Positions 15,725 to 24,599 of a DNA stretch of 64,000 nucleotides are shown here, piece by piece. The stretch's first letter is position 1, and every line of letters begins with the position of its first letter. The stretch covers positions 62,001 through 126,000 of the forward strand of contig NZ_JAFBEC010000002.1 of the NCBI RefSeq assembly GCF_016908595.1, given 5' to 3'. This DNA comes from Geomicrobium sediminis (GTDB lineage Bacteria; Bacillota; Bacilli; Bacillales; Marinococcaceae). A model generated the notes under the pieces. It searched no databases. It was not told the DNA's origin and saw nothing but the letters and a program-made list of their open reading frames with translations. The translations under genes were made by a program, and so were the position numbers.

Positions 15725-17239
15725 TTAAAGTGGAATATTGCCATGACATTCATCATTCCTTGTTTTTGATCGTAACATATCCAAACTCTCAATGAGTACA
15801 CTTCTCGTTTCAGAGGGACTAATCACATCATCTACAACCCCTAACTCAGCAGCAATGTACGGATGCATCACCTCTTTCTTATATTGCTCGATTAATTGCT
15901 CCCGTTTTGATTCTGGCTGATCGTCTTGCTGAATGTCTTTGCCATACAACACATCGACGGCACCTTCCGCCCCCATGACTGCAATTTCAGCTGTAGGCCA
16001 CGCAAACACCAAATCAGCTCCGATTGATTTACTATTCATCGCAACGTAAGCACCTCCATACGCTTTCCGTAAAATAACCGTCACTTTCGGGACACAACTT
16101 TCTGCATACGCGTATAACAGTTTCGCACCGTGACGAATAATGCCACTTTCTTGTTGTAATACGCCTGGAATAAAGCCAGAAACGTCTTCAAGTGTCACAA
16201 TGGGAATGTGAAAGCAATCGCAAAACCGGATAAAGCGTGCAGCTTTGTCCGACGCATCCACGTCTAGTGCGCCTGCTTTGTACTTCGGATTGTTTGCAAC
16301 AACACCAACTGTGTTTCCGTCAAGCTTCGCAAATCCAACTGTAATGTTCGCTGCAAAAGCCGCTTGCACTTCGATATAAGAGCCGGTATCAAACAGAGCA
16401 GAAATAACGTGAACCATATTGTAGACTTTTTTTGGATCATCTGGTACGACGCTTTCCATTTGGTTTTGTTTTTGCTCGGTAACCCAATTGGATGCAATCG
16501 GTTTTGAACCTTTGTTGTTTTGCGGTAAATACGATAGTAATTTGCGCACTTGCCGCAAACAATCGGTTTCATTTTCAGAAACAAAATGAACGTCTCCGCT
16601 TTTCGTTGCATGTAGCTGACTTCCACCTAACTCTTCATGACTCATATGCTTCCCGGTTACTGCTTTTACGACCTTGGAGCCTGTCAGGAACATATGTGAC
16701 GTTTGCTTTACCATAAACACAAAATCAGTCAATGCTGGAGAATAGACCGCACCCCCAGCACACGGCCCCATAATCACAGAGATTTGTGGAATCTTACCCG
16801 AGTATTTCGCATTGCGATAAAAAAGTTCCCCGTATCCTCCTAAAGCCTTTACCCCCTCTTGAATCTTTGCTCCTGCAGAATCACAAAGTCCGACAATCGG
16901 TACACCTAAGTTGTATGCATAATCCATTAGTTTTGTAATTTTAAGGCTGTGCATCTCCCCTAGCGAACCACCTTGAATCGTAAAGTCTTGAGCGTAAACA
17001 CAAACCGTTCGGCCGAAAACTTTGCCGTAACCGGTAATGACATTTTCACATTGATAATCGGTTCCAGAGGTACGAACGAAACGTTGAAGTTCTCGAAATG
17101 TACCATCGTCTAACAATTGCTCAATCCGCTCTCTTGCCGATTGTTTGCCTTGTTGCCGTTGTTTGTTTTGTTTGTTGACACCGCCTCCAAGGGAGACACC
17201 TTCTCTACGTTTATATAAATCATCTAAATAACGGCTCAT
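15725..17239 (-). CDS. Acyl-CoA carboxylase carboxyltransferase subunit (PccB-type)
   Basis: A 504-aa carboxyltransferase in which the N- and C-terminal crotonase-like halves are both present, as in propionyl-CoA carboxylase beta. It has GYGKVFGRTVCVYAQDFTIQ, the oxyanion-hole region GPCAGGAVYSPALTDFVFMV, and in the second half GFIPGVLQQESGIIRHGAKL and KAYGGAYVAMNSK. It moves CO2 from carboxybiotin to an acyl-CoA, probably acetyl- or propionyl-CoA. It is the last gene of the accC-accB-pccB set, but a terminator-like hairpin stands between accB and this gene. AGGAGG precedes the ATG. Confidence 0.9.
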   Translation of the reverse strand: MSRYLDDLYKRREGVSLGGGVNKQNKQRQQGKQSARERIEQLLDDGTFRELQRFVRTSGTDYQCENVITGYGKVFGRTVCVYAQDFTIQGGSLGEMHSLKITKLMDYAYNLGVPIVGLCDSAGAKIQEGVKALGGYGELFYRNAKYSGKIPQISVIMGPCAGGAVYSPALTDFVFMVKQTSHMFLTGSKVVKAVTGKHMSHEELGGSQLHATKSGDVHFVSENETDCLRQVRKLLSYLPQNNKGSKPIASNWVTEQKQNQMESVVPDDPKKVYNMVHVISALFDTGSYIEVQAAFAANITVGFAKLDGNTVGVVANNPKYKAGALDVDASDKAARFIRFCDCFHIPIVTLEDVSGFIPGVLQQESGIIRHGAKLLYAYAESCVPKVTVILRKAYGGAYVAMNSKSIGADLVFAWPTAEIAVMGAEGAVDVLYGKDIQQDDQPESKREQLIEQYKKEVMHPYIAAELGVVDDVISPSETRSVLIESLDMLRSKTRNDECHGNIPL

Positions 17240-17255
17240 AAATCCTCCTAAGTAT

Positions 17256-17287
17256 AAAAAAAGAAACGATGATGATCATCGTTTCTT
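17256..17287 (-). terminator. Terminator-like hairpin inside the acyl-CoA carboxylase operon
   Basis: AAGAAACGATGA and TCATCGTTTCTT form a perfect 12-bp stem with a 3-nt loop. Read on the minus strand it ends in a T-run (A-run at 17256-17262), the classic intrinsic-terminator form. It sits after accB (stop 17311) and before pccB (start 17239), so part of the transcripts should stop before pccB unless readthrough or antitermination occurs. Confidence 0.8.
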
Positions 17288-17310
17288 AGGTTTTGCTACT
17301 ATAGAGGTTT

Positions 17311-17793
17311 TTAAACTTTCACACGGAAAAGTGGTTGACCGTAGTCGACGAGTTCACCATTTTCAACGAGAATTTCTACGATTTCACCTTTTGTTTCAGC
17401 TTCTAGTTCATTCATTAGTTTCATTGCTTCAACGATACAAACAATTGATTCCGAGTGAACTTGATCCCCAACTTGTACGTATGGATCAGCATCTGGAGAT
17501 GATGCACGGTAGAACGTACCGACCATCGGTGATGTAATTTCAACAGAATCGTCAGTCGCTTCTGCATTTGGTTTCTCTGCTTGAGGTTGCTCTTGTTTTT
17601 GTTCAGGTGTTGCAACAGGTTGTGATACTGCTGGTGTGCTAGGTGCCGCTACTGCTTGTGTTGTTTCAACAACCGTTTTCGTTTCTTTCTTGATCGTAAT
17701 CGACATATCTTTCTCGCCTTGTACTTCCAATTGTGTAATTTCCGATGCATTGACTGCTTCAATGAGTTCTTTTATTTCTTTAATGCTATACAT
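17311..17793 (-). CDS. accB: Biotin carboxyl carrier protein
   Basis: A 160-aa biotin carrier. The N-terminal 40 residues form the dimer/partner region, residues about 45-82 a Pro/Ala/Gln-rich flexible linker, and residues 84-160 the biotinyl domain with the EAMKLMNE site; Lys125 carries biotin. The domain opens with [20 protein letters not shown], including the thumb typical of acetyl-CoA carboxylase carriers. AAGGAG is seven bases from the ATG. It lies 17 bp after accC. The order accC-accB is the reverse of the usual accB-accC housekeeping pair, so this may be a secondary carboxylase. Confidence 0.93.
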   Translation of the reverse strand: MYSIKEIKELIEAVNASEITQLEVQGEKDMSITIKKETKTVVETTQAVAAPSTPAVSQPVATPEQKQEQPQAEKPNAEATDDSVEITSPMVGTFYRASSPDADPYVQVGDQVHSESIVCIVEAMKLMNELEAETKGEIVEILVENGELVDYGQPLFRVKV

Positions 17794-17810
17794 GTTCGCT
17801 CTCCTTTACA

Positions 17811-19151
17811 TTACACCGTATATTTTTCTAGAAAACTTGTATCAAATTCTCCCGATTTAAACACATCATGATCCATTAGATTTAAATGGAATGGGACGGT
17901 CGTATCGACACCTTCAATGACAAACTCTGATAACGCACGTTTCATTCGTGCAATCGCCTCATCTCTCGTACTTGCATGGACGATGAGTTTGGCAACCATT
18001 GAATCATAGAATGGTGTAATTGTGTAGCCTGTATACGCAGCACTATCAACACGCACTCCCGGTCCACCTGGAGGTACACACATTGAAATCTTCCCAGGGG
18101 AAGGCCTGAACCCTTTACGAGCATTCTCGGCATTAATACGGCACTCAATTGCGTGTCCACGTACAACGACTTCTTCTTGCTTCACAGACAAAGGCTGTTT
18201 GTTTGCAACGAGCACTTGCTCTTTTATGAGATCAACACCGGTAATTTCTTCTGTAACCGGATGTTCTACTTGAATCCGAGTGTTCATTTCCATGAAATAG
18301 AAATTCTTATGTTTGTCGAGTAAAAACTCAACCGTTCCTGCGCCACAATACTCTACCGCTTTTGCAGCAGCAATCGCAGCTTGACCCATTTCTTCGCGAA
18401 TTGTTTCATTCAATGCTGGTGAAGGCGCTTCTTCAATCAGCTTTTGGTGACGACGCTGAATCGAACAATCTCGCTCTCCGAAATGTACAACATCCCCATA
18501 TCTGTCACCGACAATTTGAATTTCAATATGACGAGGCTCTTCAATAAACTTCTCTAAATAAATACCAGCATTGCCGAAGTTTGATTCAGCTTCTCGCCTT
18601 GCAGTTTGGATCGAGCGGACGAGCTCATCACGATTTTGTGCGACGCGCATCCCTTTTCCGCCGCCCCCTGCAGTTGCTTTAATAATGACAGGATAACCAA
18701 TGTCTTTGGCAATCTCAATCGCTTCATCTTCACGCTCAATGAGGCCATCACTTCCAGGAACAATTGGCACCCCTGCTGCCTTCATCGTGTCTCTTGCTTG
18801 CGATTTATCACCCATTCGGTTAATCGCACTCGGTGAAGGACCGATAAATATGAGACCGTGATCTTCACAAATCTCTGCAAATTCAGCGTTCTCTGCTAAG
18901 AAACCATACCCTGGATGAATGGCATCACAGCCTGTTTTTAGAGCCGTAGCTATAATATTCGTTTTCTTTAAGTAACTTTCAGTCGCAGTACTCGGTCCGA
19001 TGCAATACGCTTCATCCGCCATTACAACGTGTAATGATTCGCGATCAGGTTCTGAATATACTGCCACCGTTTCAATGTCTAGTTCGCGACATGCCCGAAT
19101 AATACGAACCGCGATTTCCCCACGATTCGCAATTAGTACTTTATTAATCAT
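17811..19151 (-). CDS. accC: Biotin carboxylase
   Basis: A 446-aa biotin carboxylase. It starts [20 protein letters not shown], then has the ATP-grasp lid [16 protein letters not shown], the catalytic block FLDEHxxx-type [19 protein letters not shown], and the C-terminal [16 protein letters not shown]. It carboxylates the biotin on AccB using ATP and bicarbonate. The frame is open another 38 codons upstream, but homology and GGGAG nine bases away place the start at ATG 19151. First gene of the carboxylase operon. Confidence 0.94.
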   Translation of the reverse strand: MINKVLIANRGEIAVRIIRACRELDIETVAVYSEPDRESLHVVMADEAYCIGPSTATESYLKKTNIIATALKTGCDAIHPGYGFLAENAEFAEICEDHGLIFIGPSPSAINRMGDKSQARDTMKAAGVPIVPGSDGLIEREDEAIEIAKDIGYPVIIKATAGGGGKGMRVAQNRDELVRSIQTARREAESNFGNAGIYLEKFIEEPRHIEIQIVGDRYGDVVHFGERDCSIQRRHQKLIEEAPSPALNETIREEMGQAAIAAAKAVEYCGAGTVEFLLDKHKNFYFMEMNTRIQVEHPVTEEITGVDLIKEQVLVANKQPLSVKQEEVVVRGHAIECRINAENARKGFRPSPGKISMCVPPGGPGVRVDSAAYTGYTITPFYDSMVAKLIVHASTRDEAIARMKRALSEFVIEGVDTTVPFHLNLMDHDVFKSGEFDTSFLEKYTV

Positions 19152-19190
19152 TTCATGGAGCTCCCTTCTTGATATCAGGCAAACCGCCTG

Positions 19191-19207
19191 CTTCCAAACT
19201 TTGGAAG
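19191..19207. promoter_or_regulatory. Perfect 8-1-8 palindrome in the accC leader
   Basis: CTTCCAAA-C-TTTGGAAG lies in the predicted 5' untranslated region of accC, about 40 bp before its start codon and about 35 bp after the predicted transcription start. Its form fits an operator for a dimeric repressor; in RNA it would make an 8-bp stem with only one loop base, which is unfavourable. The regulator is unknown. Confidence 0.5.
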
Positions 19208-19243
19208 GGTGAGTCAAGCAAGACAACTTCACCATCTTTTTAA

Positions 19244-19272
19244 AGTGTAAAAAAAACCCACCCATCCGTCAA
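19244..19272 (-). promoter_or_regulatory. Sigma-A promoter of the accC-accB operon
   Basis: On the minus strand TTGACG (19272-19267) and TACACT (19249-19244) are 17 bp apart. The leader to the accC start is about 90 nt. Confidence 0.6.
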
Positions 19273-19291
19273 TGACTGTAACGAGAAACGA

Positions 19292-19320
19292 TTGACTATC
19301 GCACAAATATTTCATAGAAT
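19292..19320 (+). promoter_or_regulatory. Sigma-A promoter of the ABC exporter gene
   Basis: TTGACT at 19292-19297 and TAGAAT at 19315-19320 with a 17-bp spacer. Transcription should start near 19327, directly before the Fur-like box. Confidence 0.7.
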
Positions 19321-19332
19321 GTAATAGGTAAT

Positions 19333-19347
19333 TGAAAATCATTATCA
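19333..19347. promoter_or_regulatory. Fur-type operator (7-1-7)
   Basis: TGAAAATCATTATCA matches the Bacillus Fur/Zur/PerR 7-1-7 consensus TGATAATNATTATCA at all but one defined position. It covers about +6 to +20 of the predicted promoter, where a bound repressor would block transcription. Fur is the first choice, but Zur and PerR use very similar sites. Confidence 0.65.
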
Positions 19348-19370
19348 ATTAATGTTCAGTGGAGGTACTT

Positions 19371-21089
19371 ATGCTTCGTCGTTTCTTTTCTTATTATAAA
19401 CCTTACAAGAAACTCTTTACGATTACGTTTATTAGCGCCATCTTTGTAGCGCTTTTAGAGCTTGCGTTTCCAATCATCGTCAACCAAGTCGTCGACCGCC
19501 TTCTCCCTCAAGGAGAAATTTCCATTATCATCCTCGCCTGCCTCGCACTTTTTGTCATTTATATTTTTAACTCTGGTGCTCATTATATCGTTACATACTG
19601 GGGACATATACTTGGAATCAATATCGAAACTGATATGAGACGCGAATTGTTCGCTCACGTCCAAAATTTATCTTACAGCTATCATGATAATAATAAAACT
19701 GGACATTTATTATCGAACTTAACAAATGACTTATTCGAGATCGGTGAAGTTGCTCACCACGGACCAGAAGATGTGTTCACTGCAATTATGACGTTATTCG
19801 GTTCCTTCGGTGTCATGCTCTACATTAACTGGCAATTAGCCGTCATTACGTTCATTGTCGTTCCATTGTTAACTTGGATTGTTGTGTATTGCAACAGAAA
19901 AATGTCTGGAGCGATGCGTCTCATGTTTCAACGAATGGCGAATTTCAACGCTCGTGTTGAAGATACGCTCGGAGGCATCCGTCTCGTGCAAGCTTTTGCA
20001 AATGAAAAGCATGAGCAAAAACTGTTCAAAGAAGACAACGAGAACTTCCGAGAAGCTAAAATTCGCTCCTACAAAATTATGGGAGTTAACAACTCCTTAA
20101 GCTACATGATGATGCGTATTATGACGCTGTTCGTTCTACTCACTGGTGCGTACTTTATGCTTCAAAACCAATTGTCGATCGGTGATTTCATGGCGTTTAT
20201 TCTACTTACGAACATTTTCTTCCGTCCGATTGAGAAAATCAATGCCATTATTGAAAGCTACCCGAAAGGCTACGCTGGTTTTAAACGCTACCTTGCCATT
20301 ATGGACACAGAGCCAGAAATTCAAGACCGTCCTGAAGCGGAAGACGTTCAAGGACTAAAAGGAAACATCCAATACAAAGACGTTACGTTCGGATATGATG
20401 CAGAGCGTCCAGTGCTAGAAAATATCCATCTAGACATTGAGCAAGGAGAAACGATTGCCTTTGTCGGACCATCTGGTGCAGGAAAAACGACACTTTGTAG
20501 CCTACTACCACGTTTTTATGATGTGTTGGACGGTGATATTACAATTGACGGACACTCAATTAAAGATATTACACTCACATCGTTACGGGAACAAATCGGC
20601 GTCGTACAACAAGACGTATTTATGTTCTCTGGTACTCTAAGGGATAACATCCGGTACGGGAACCTTGATGCAAGTGATGAAGAAGTCATGGAAGCTGCTC
20701 GTCTAGCAGAACTAGAAGATTTCATTCAAGATCAACCAGACGGTTTGGATACAGTCGTTGGAGAACGAGGCGTCAAACTGTCTGGTGGACAAAAACAACG
20801 TCTGTCGATTGCAAGGATGTTCTTAAAGAACCCACCGATTCTCATTTTAGATGAAGCCACATCTGCACTTGATACGGAAACAGAAGCTGCGATCCAGCGT
20901 GCTTTAGAAAAGTTATCCGTCGGTCGGACGACACTCGTCATTGCTCACCGCCTGACGACGATTAAACATGCTGACCGCATTGTTGTCATTACTAAAGAAG
21001 GAATCGCTGAAGAAGGTAACCACAAGGAGCTACTCGCTCAAGGTGGTCATTACAGCAGACTTTACAACGCTCAACAAACATTAATTTAA
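19371..21089 (+). CDS. ABC exporter, fused membrane and ATPase domains (MsbA/YfiB-type)
   Basis: A 572-aa half-transporter. Six membrane segments occupy about residues 1-310; the nucleotide-binding domain follows with Walker A GPSGAGKTT, the Q-loop region, signature LSGGQKQR, Walker B ILILDEATS and a switch His in IAHRLTT. It probably works as a homodimer exporting a lipid, peptide, siderophore or drug. A Fur-type box at its promoter suggests induction under iron (or zinc/peroxide) stress, so export of a siderophore or metal-related compound is possible. GGAGG is five bases from ATG 19371; the upstream GTG at 19359 is rejected. Confidence 0.92.
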   Translation: MLRRFFSYYKPYKKLFTITFISAIFVALLELAFPIIVNQVVDRLLPQGEISIIILACLALFVIYIFNSGAHYIVTYWGHILGINIETDMRRELFAHVQNLSYSYHDNNKTGHLLSNLTNDLFEIGEVAHHGPEDVFTAIMTLFGSFGVMLYINWQLAVITFIVVPLLTWIVVYCNRKMSGAMRLMFQRMANFNARVEDTLGGIRLVQAFANEKHEQKLFKEDNENFREAKIRSYKIMGVNNSLSYMMMRIMTLFVLLTGAYFMLQNQLSIGDFMAFILLTNIFFRPIEKINAIIESYPKGYAGFKRYLAIMDTEPEIQDRPEAEDVQGLKGNIQYKDVTFGYDAERPVLENIHLDIEQGETIAFVGPSGAGKTTLCSLLPRFYDVLDGDITIDGHSIKDITLTSLREQIGVVQQDVFMFSGTLRDNIRYGNLDASDEEVMEAARLAELEDFIQDQPDGLDTVVGERGVKLSGGQKQRLSIARMFLKNPPILILDEATSALDTETEAAIQRALEKLSVGRTTLVIAHRLTTIKHADRIVVITKEGIAEEGNHKELLAQGGHYSRLYNAQQTLI

Positions 21090-21151
21090 TTTCAGGTTTG
21101 CCTTCAAAGGATAAAAGGAATATGTAACAAGAATCCTTTGGAGGTGAACGT

Positions 21152-21430
21152 ATGAATACACTTGAACAACAATTACAAAAATTAGACGGTTGGGAACGTC
21201 ATCAAGAACAAATTTCCAAAACGTTTGGCTTTGATGCCTATTTAACGGGTATACTATTCGTAGAACGACTTGCAGCTTTTGCTGAAGCTGTCCAACACCA
21301 CCCTCAAATTACCATTGACCATACGAACGTTACGATTGTGTGGACGACGGTTGATGAAGGTAAATTAACGGATAAAGACATCGACGGCGCTCATGCAGCG
21401 GACAATCTTTATCAAGCAAACGGACAGTAA
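21152..21430 (+). CDS. 4a-hydroxytetrahydrobiopterin dehydratase (pterin-4a-carbinolamine dehydratase)
   Basis: A 92-aa PCD/DCoH-type protein, the normal family length. The catalytic segment HHPQITIDHTNVTIVW at about 49-64 contains the conserved His pair and following His. It dehydrates the 4a-hydroxypterin made by aromatic amino-acid hydroxylases; in bacteria lacking these it may serve cofactor recycling. TTTGGAGG precedes the ATG. It is closely followed by two small membrane-protein genes, probably in one transcript. Confidence 0.9.
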   Translation: MNTLEQQLQKLDGWERHQEQISKTFGFDAYLTGILFVERLAAFAEAVQHHPQITIDHTNVTIVWTTVDEGKLTDKDIDGAHAADNLYQANGQ

Positions 21431-21440
21431 GGAGGCTGCT

Positions 21441-21761
21441 ATGCGGAAGTTACCGAGTAAAGAGCGTGATGATGAAAAGCGTAGTGAAGACATCACTAAA
21501 TTAGAACAGTTAATCGACCGGTTAGAAGACATGACGACAAGTGCTAGACTCAAAGATATCGCATACCACTTTACAGATAAAAAAGAAGTCATTAAAGTTA
21601 ATATTATCGCAGGGGTTGCAAGAGGCGTTGGTCTTACGCTCGGTACGGCCGTCGTCCTTGCCCTATTTGCTTACATAGCTACCCTATTTATTGACATGCC
21701 TGTGATTGGGGAATGGATTGCTAGTTTACAAACAGAAGTAGATCGCTACATGCAAGACTAA
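21441..21761 (+). CDS. DUF5665-type small membrane protein
   Basis: A 106-aa protein with a charged N-terminal half and one or two membrane segments at about 52-90. The stretch LEQLIDRLEDMTTSARLKDIAYHF followed by a glycine-rich membrane helix is the pattern of the DUF5665 family, of unknown function. The ATG at 21441 has AAGGAGG six bases upstream; the longer frame from 21393 lacks one. It starts 10 bp after the dehydratase stop. Confidence 0.75.
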   Translation: MRKLPSKERDDEKRSEDITKLEQLIDRLEDMTTSARLKDIAYHFTDKKEVIKVNIIAGVARGVGLTLGTAVVLALFAYIATLFIDMPVIGEWIASLQTEVDRYMQD

Positions 21762-21784
21762 TACGATGGAAAGGAGCAAGTTAC

Positions 21785-22225
21785 ATGGACTTTTTAGGAA
21801 TTGCCGCACTCATCGCCGCAATCGCTTTTGCTGTACTTGTCATTTTTCTCGGGAAAGTATTGAACAATCTCAGTGATGTACTTTCTAAAACCGGAGATAC
21901 GATCGGTAAGTTGCCTGACCAACTTGATGAAATCAGCAAAGAAACAGGAACAATTTTGCACAACACAAACGAAACCATTCTTGACCTTAATGAAAAGATT
22001 AAAACGCTCAACCCTATCTTCGGAATGGTTGAAGACGCCGGAACGGCATCGCGCAAAGTTTCATCAAGTCTCGTTGACTTAACAGAAAGCATGCGTAAAC
22101 AAACGAACGCTGCTGCAAAAATGACTGACAACAAAGACCTTCGCGGTCTATATGGTCTCGCAGCATTTGTTTATTTCTTAAATCAGAAGAAAAAAGAGTA
22201 CAACGAAGCAACGCAAAACACGTAA
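21785..22225 (+). CDS. DUF948-domain protein (YtxG-like)
   Basis: A 146-aa protein with an N-terminal membrane helix (about 4-26) and a long helical part with regularly placed Leu and Ile, as in DUF948 proteins such as the B. subtilis general-stress protein YtxG (from memory). The likely arrangement is a membrane-anchored coiled coil. AAAGGAG stands upstream. It ends the three-gene set starting with the dehydratase and is followed by a strong terminator. Confidence 0.78.
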   Translation: MDFLGIAALIAAIAFAVLVIFLGKVLNNLSDVLSKTGDTIGKLPDQLDEISKETGTILHNTNETILDLNEKIKTLNPIFGMVEDAGTASRKVSSSLVDLTESMRKQTNAAAKMTDNKDLRGLYGLAAFVYFLNQKKKEYNEATQNT

Positions 22226-22252
22226 TGGAATTTTTCCATTACGTGTTTTTTT
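22218..22252 (+). terminator. Strong intrinsic terminator
   Basis: ACACGTAATGGAA and TTCCATTACGTGT form a perfect 13-bp stem with a TTT loop and a six-base T-tract. The 5' arm includes the last codons of the DUF948 gene. Confidence 0.93.
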
Positions 22253-22261
22253 GTTCACGAG

Positions 22262-22292
22262 TTGACTCTCCTGTTAAGGGAGGGTCTACACT
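22262..22292 (+). promoter_or_regulatory. MerR-type promoter with 19-bp spacer and internal inverted repeat
   Basis: TTGACT (22262-22267) and TACACT (22287-22292) are 19 bp apart, too long for unaided sigma-A. Between and around them lies GACTCTCC...GGGAGGGTC, an imperfect inverted repeat very like the BmrR/Mta operators. MerR activators twist such DNA to realign the boxes. The MerR gene is the third gene of the operon. Confidence 0.8.
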
Positions 22293-22321
22293 TCAATAGC
22301 AAATCTTATTGGAGGGATTCT

Positions 22322-23041
22322 ATGACATACGCAATTGAAGCAGAGGGACTCGTGAAATACTACGGCAACAATCAGGTTTTACATGGTCTCAATATGAACG
22401 TGAAGGCTGGAGAAATCTTCGGCCTAATCGGCGCCAATGGTGCAGGCAAATCAACAACCATTGATTGTTTGCTCGGAACGAAAAAGCTTGATCAAGGTAC
22501 GGTGAAAATTCTCAGGAACTCGCCTAATCCAAAGCAGAAATCTCACTTTGAGCAGATCGGTGTTCAATTTCAAGAAAGTGCGTTTCAAAACGGCTTAACC
22601 GTTAAGGAAATTTGTGAAATCACACACTCTCTTTACAAGAATCCAATCGATTGGAGAACGAAACTGGCGGACTATCAACTTGAACACCACGTACGCTCGT
22701 CCATTTCTACTCTCTCAGGTGGTGAACGCCAAAAATTGTGCATTCTCCTTGCTACAATGGGTCAACCAAAACTACTCGTATTAGATGAATTAACGACCGG
22801 ATTAGATCCCATTGCTAGACGACAGATTTGGAATAATTTACGTCGATTAAACGATGAGGGGGTTACCATTCTATTAACCTCCCATGATATGCATGAGATC
22901 GAAACACTTTGTGACCGTATTTTGCTGCTCAAACATGGCAACGTCTTTATGGAAGGAACTGTTCAAGAAGTGTTATCAAAAAGTGGAGCGAAATCGATGG
23001 ATGACGCTTATTTACAGCTAACAGGGGAGGGAATACGATGA
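22322..23041 (+). CDS. ABC transporter ATP-binding protein (drug-export type)
   Basis: A 239-aa ATPase. It has Walker A GANGAGKST, signature LSGGERQK, Walker B LLVLDELTTGLD and the switch His in LTSHDMHE, as in DrrA/CcmA-type ABC-2 exporters. GGAGGG is five bases before ATG 22322; the longer frame runs back over the promoter and is rejected. It overlaps the permease gene by 4 bp (ATGA), so they form one transporter. Confidence 0.93.
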   Translation: MTYAIEAEGLVKYYGNNQVLHGLNMNVKAGEIFGLIGANGAGKSTTIDCLLGTKKLDQGTVKILRNSPNPKQKSHFEQIGVQFQESAFQNGLTVKEICEITHSLYKNPIDWRTKLADYQLEHHVRSSISTLSGGERQKLCILLATMGQPKLLVLDELTTGLDPIARRQIWNNLRRLNDEGVTILLTSHDMHEIETLCDRILLLKHGNVFMEGTVQEVLSKSGAKSMDDAYLQLTGEGIR

Positions 23042-23754
23042 GAACATTTTGGTTACTCTACGTCGCAGAGTTTAAACTATCATTTCGGGAGATGTCGTCA
23101 TTTATCTTCGGGTTGTTTCTTCCTGTCGGTATTATGGTGATTATGGGCTACCTCTCCACTACGAATGAAGAACTTGTGACAACATTTGCTGCCGTTGCAA
23201 CGCTCGGGCTCGTATCTACAGGTGTCATGAGCTTACCCTTGTCCCTTTCTTCCTACCGTGAAAAGAAAGTGTTAAAGCGATACAAAGTTACACCGATTAG
23301 CCCAGTACAGTTACTCGTTGCCCATGTTTTTTATTGTTTTAGCTTAAGCATCTTGTCTATGTTTACCGTTTTTCTCGTTGCAACATTTGGCTTTAACATG
23401 ATTTTCCCTGGCTCGATCGGACTCTTCCTTATTTCGTATCTGATTGTGATGATTAGCATTCACTCGATTGGTATGCTGATCGCAAGTACTTCTCCGCGAG
23501 AAAAGACGACGGCTGCAATGAGCAGTTTATTGTTCTTTTCCATGCTCATCTTATCCGGGGCGACCATTCCATTTGATTTATTACCGAGCGTTTTACAATC
23601 GATTGCGCAACTTCTTCCATTAACTCATGGCATCGAGTTATTGCAAGGTCAAGCCTTAGGGTCGCCGTTTACCTCCTATTCTTCGTTGCTGCTTTTATTA
23701 GTAATTACGACTGTCGCTACAACCCTCTCCTTGCGATTTTTCAGGTGGGAATAA
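23038..23754 (+). CDS. ABC-2 type permease
   Basis: A 238-aa protein with six predicted membrane segments, matching the ABC-2 permease fold. The cytoplasmic coupling stretch YREKKVLKRYKVTPISPVQ and the later SPREKTTAAMSSLLF are usual for this family. It pairs with the preceding ATPase. A MerR regulator gene follows 16 bp later, so the substrate is probably a toxic or drug-like molecule. Confidence 0.9.
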   Translation: MRTFWLLYVAEFKLSFREMSSFIFGLFLPVGIMVIMGYLSTTNEELVTTFAAVATLGLVSTGVMSLPLSLSSYREKKVLKRYKVTPISPVQLLVAHVFYCFSLSILSMFTVFLVATFGFNMIFPGSIGLFLISYLIVMISIHSIGMLIASTSPREKTTAAMSSLLFFSMLILSGATIPFDLLPSVLQSIAQLLPLTHGIELLQGQALGSPFTSYSSLLLLLVITTVATTLSLRFFRWE

Positions 23755-23770
23755 GAAAGGAGTTCAGTCG

Positions 23771-24568
23771 ATGTACAGCATCGGTCAATTTTCCAAAATG
23801 AATCGAGTTACTGTTAAACGCTTACGGTATTATGATCAAGTCGGCATTGTAACACCTGCTTACACCGATCCAAATACAGGTTATCGCTACTATCGTTCTA
23901 ACCAAATTGAAACACTGCATCGAGTACTGGCCATGCGCCAGCTCGACTTTTCAATTGCAGAGATTCAAGAAGTGATATCAAAACAACAAGACTGGCAAAC
24001 CATGATTGGTAAGAAAAAAGAAGAACTAGAAAAAAAGTCTGTCTTATTAAATCGTCAACTACAACAAGCGAACTACTACTTGCTTGACCATTCCCCACCA
24101 GAAATCATCGTAAAAAGTTTACCAAAGGTTACAGTAGCGTCTATGAAGTTGACGCTACCTCATTACGATGACTTATTCGTGGCTTATCCAGCCATGGGGG
24201 ATAAAATGCGTGAAACCAATTCAGTAGTCGATCCCATTCAATACTGCTTCACACGTTTTTACGACGGTGAATTCAAAGAAACGAACATCAACCTTGAAAT
24301 TTGCGAAGCAGTAACCGAAAAGAAAGACAATCATGATGGGCTTATTTTCAAAGACATTGCCAAAGTGCCCTTTGCTGCCTGCCTCTTGCACCGCGGACCG
24401 TACGAAACGATTGGCGAATCCCACGCAAAACTTTACCAGTGGCTTGAAGAAAGTGATTATTCACTTGCTGGTCCCCCTAGAGAAGCTGTCATTGACGGCA
24501 TCTGGAATGAACTTGAGCCTACACGGTGGTTAACCGAAGTCCAATTCCCCCTTAGTCACGAAGATTAA
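23771..24568 (+). CDS. MerR-family regulator with GyrI-like effector domain
   Basis: A 265-aa regulator. The N-terminal MerR winged helix (about 1-70) shows YSIGQFSKMNRVTVKRLRYY, a coiled coil spans about 75-110, and residues about 110-265 form a GyrI/SOUL-like ligand-binding domain with CLLHRGPYETIGESHAKLYQ. This is the BmrR/Mta architecture for sensing amphipathic drugs. It is the last gene of the transporter operon whose promoter has the 19-bp MerR spacing, so it most likely activates its own operon on ligand binding. Confidence 0.9.
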   Translation: MYSIGQFSKMNRVTVKRLRYYDQVGIVTPAYTDPNTGYRYYRSNQIETLHRVLAMRQLDFSIAEIQEVISKQQDWQTMIGKKKEELEKKSVLLNRQLQQANYYLLDHSPPEIIVKSLPKVTVASMKLTLPHYDDLFVAYPAMGDKMRETNSVVDPIQYCFTRFYDGEFKETNINLEICEAVTEKKDNHDGLIFKDIAKVPFAACLLHRGPYETIGESHAKLYQWLEESDYSLAGPPREAVIDGIWNELEPTRWLTEVQFPLSHED

Positions 24569-24599
24569 AAACCGGATAGTTTTGGGCAAGACATGATGA

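Noticed and set aside
21104-21139. AAAGGAT/ATCCTTT pairing that could hide the pterin dehydratase ribosome-binding site
   Set aside because: Seven AT-rich pairs across about 22 bases are weak and common by chance.
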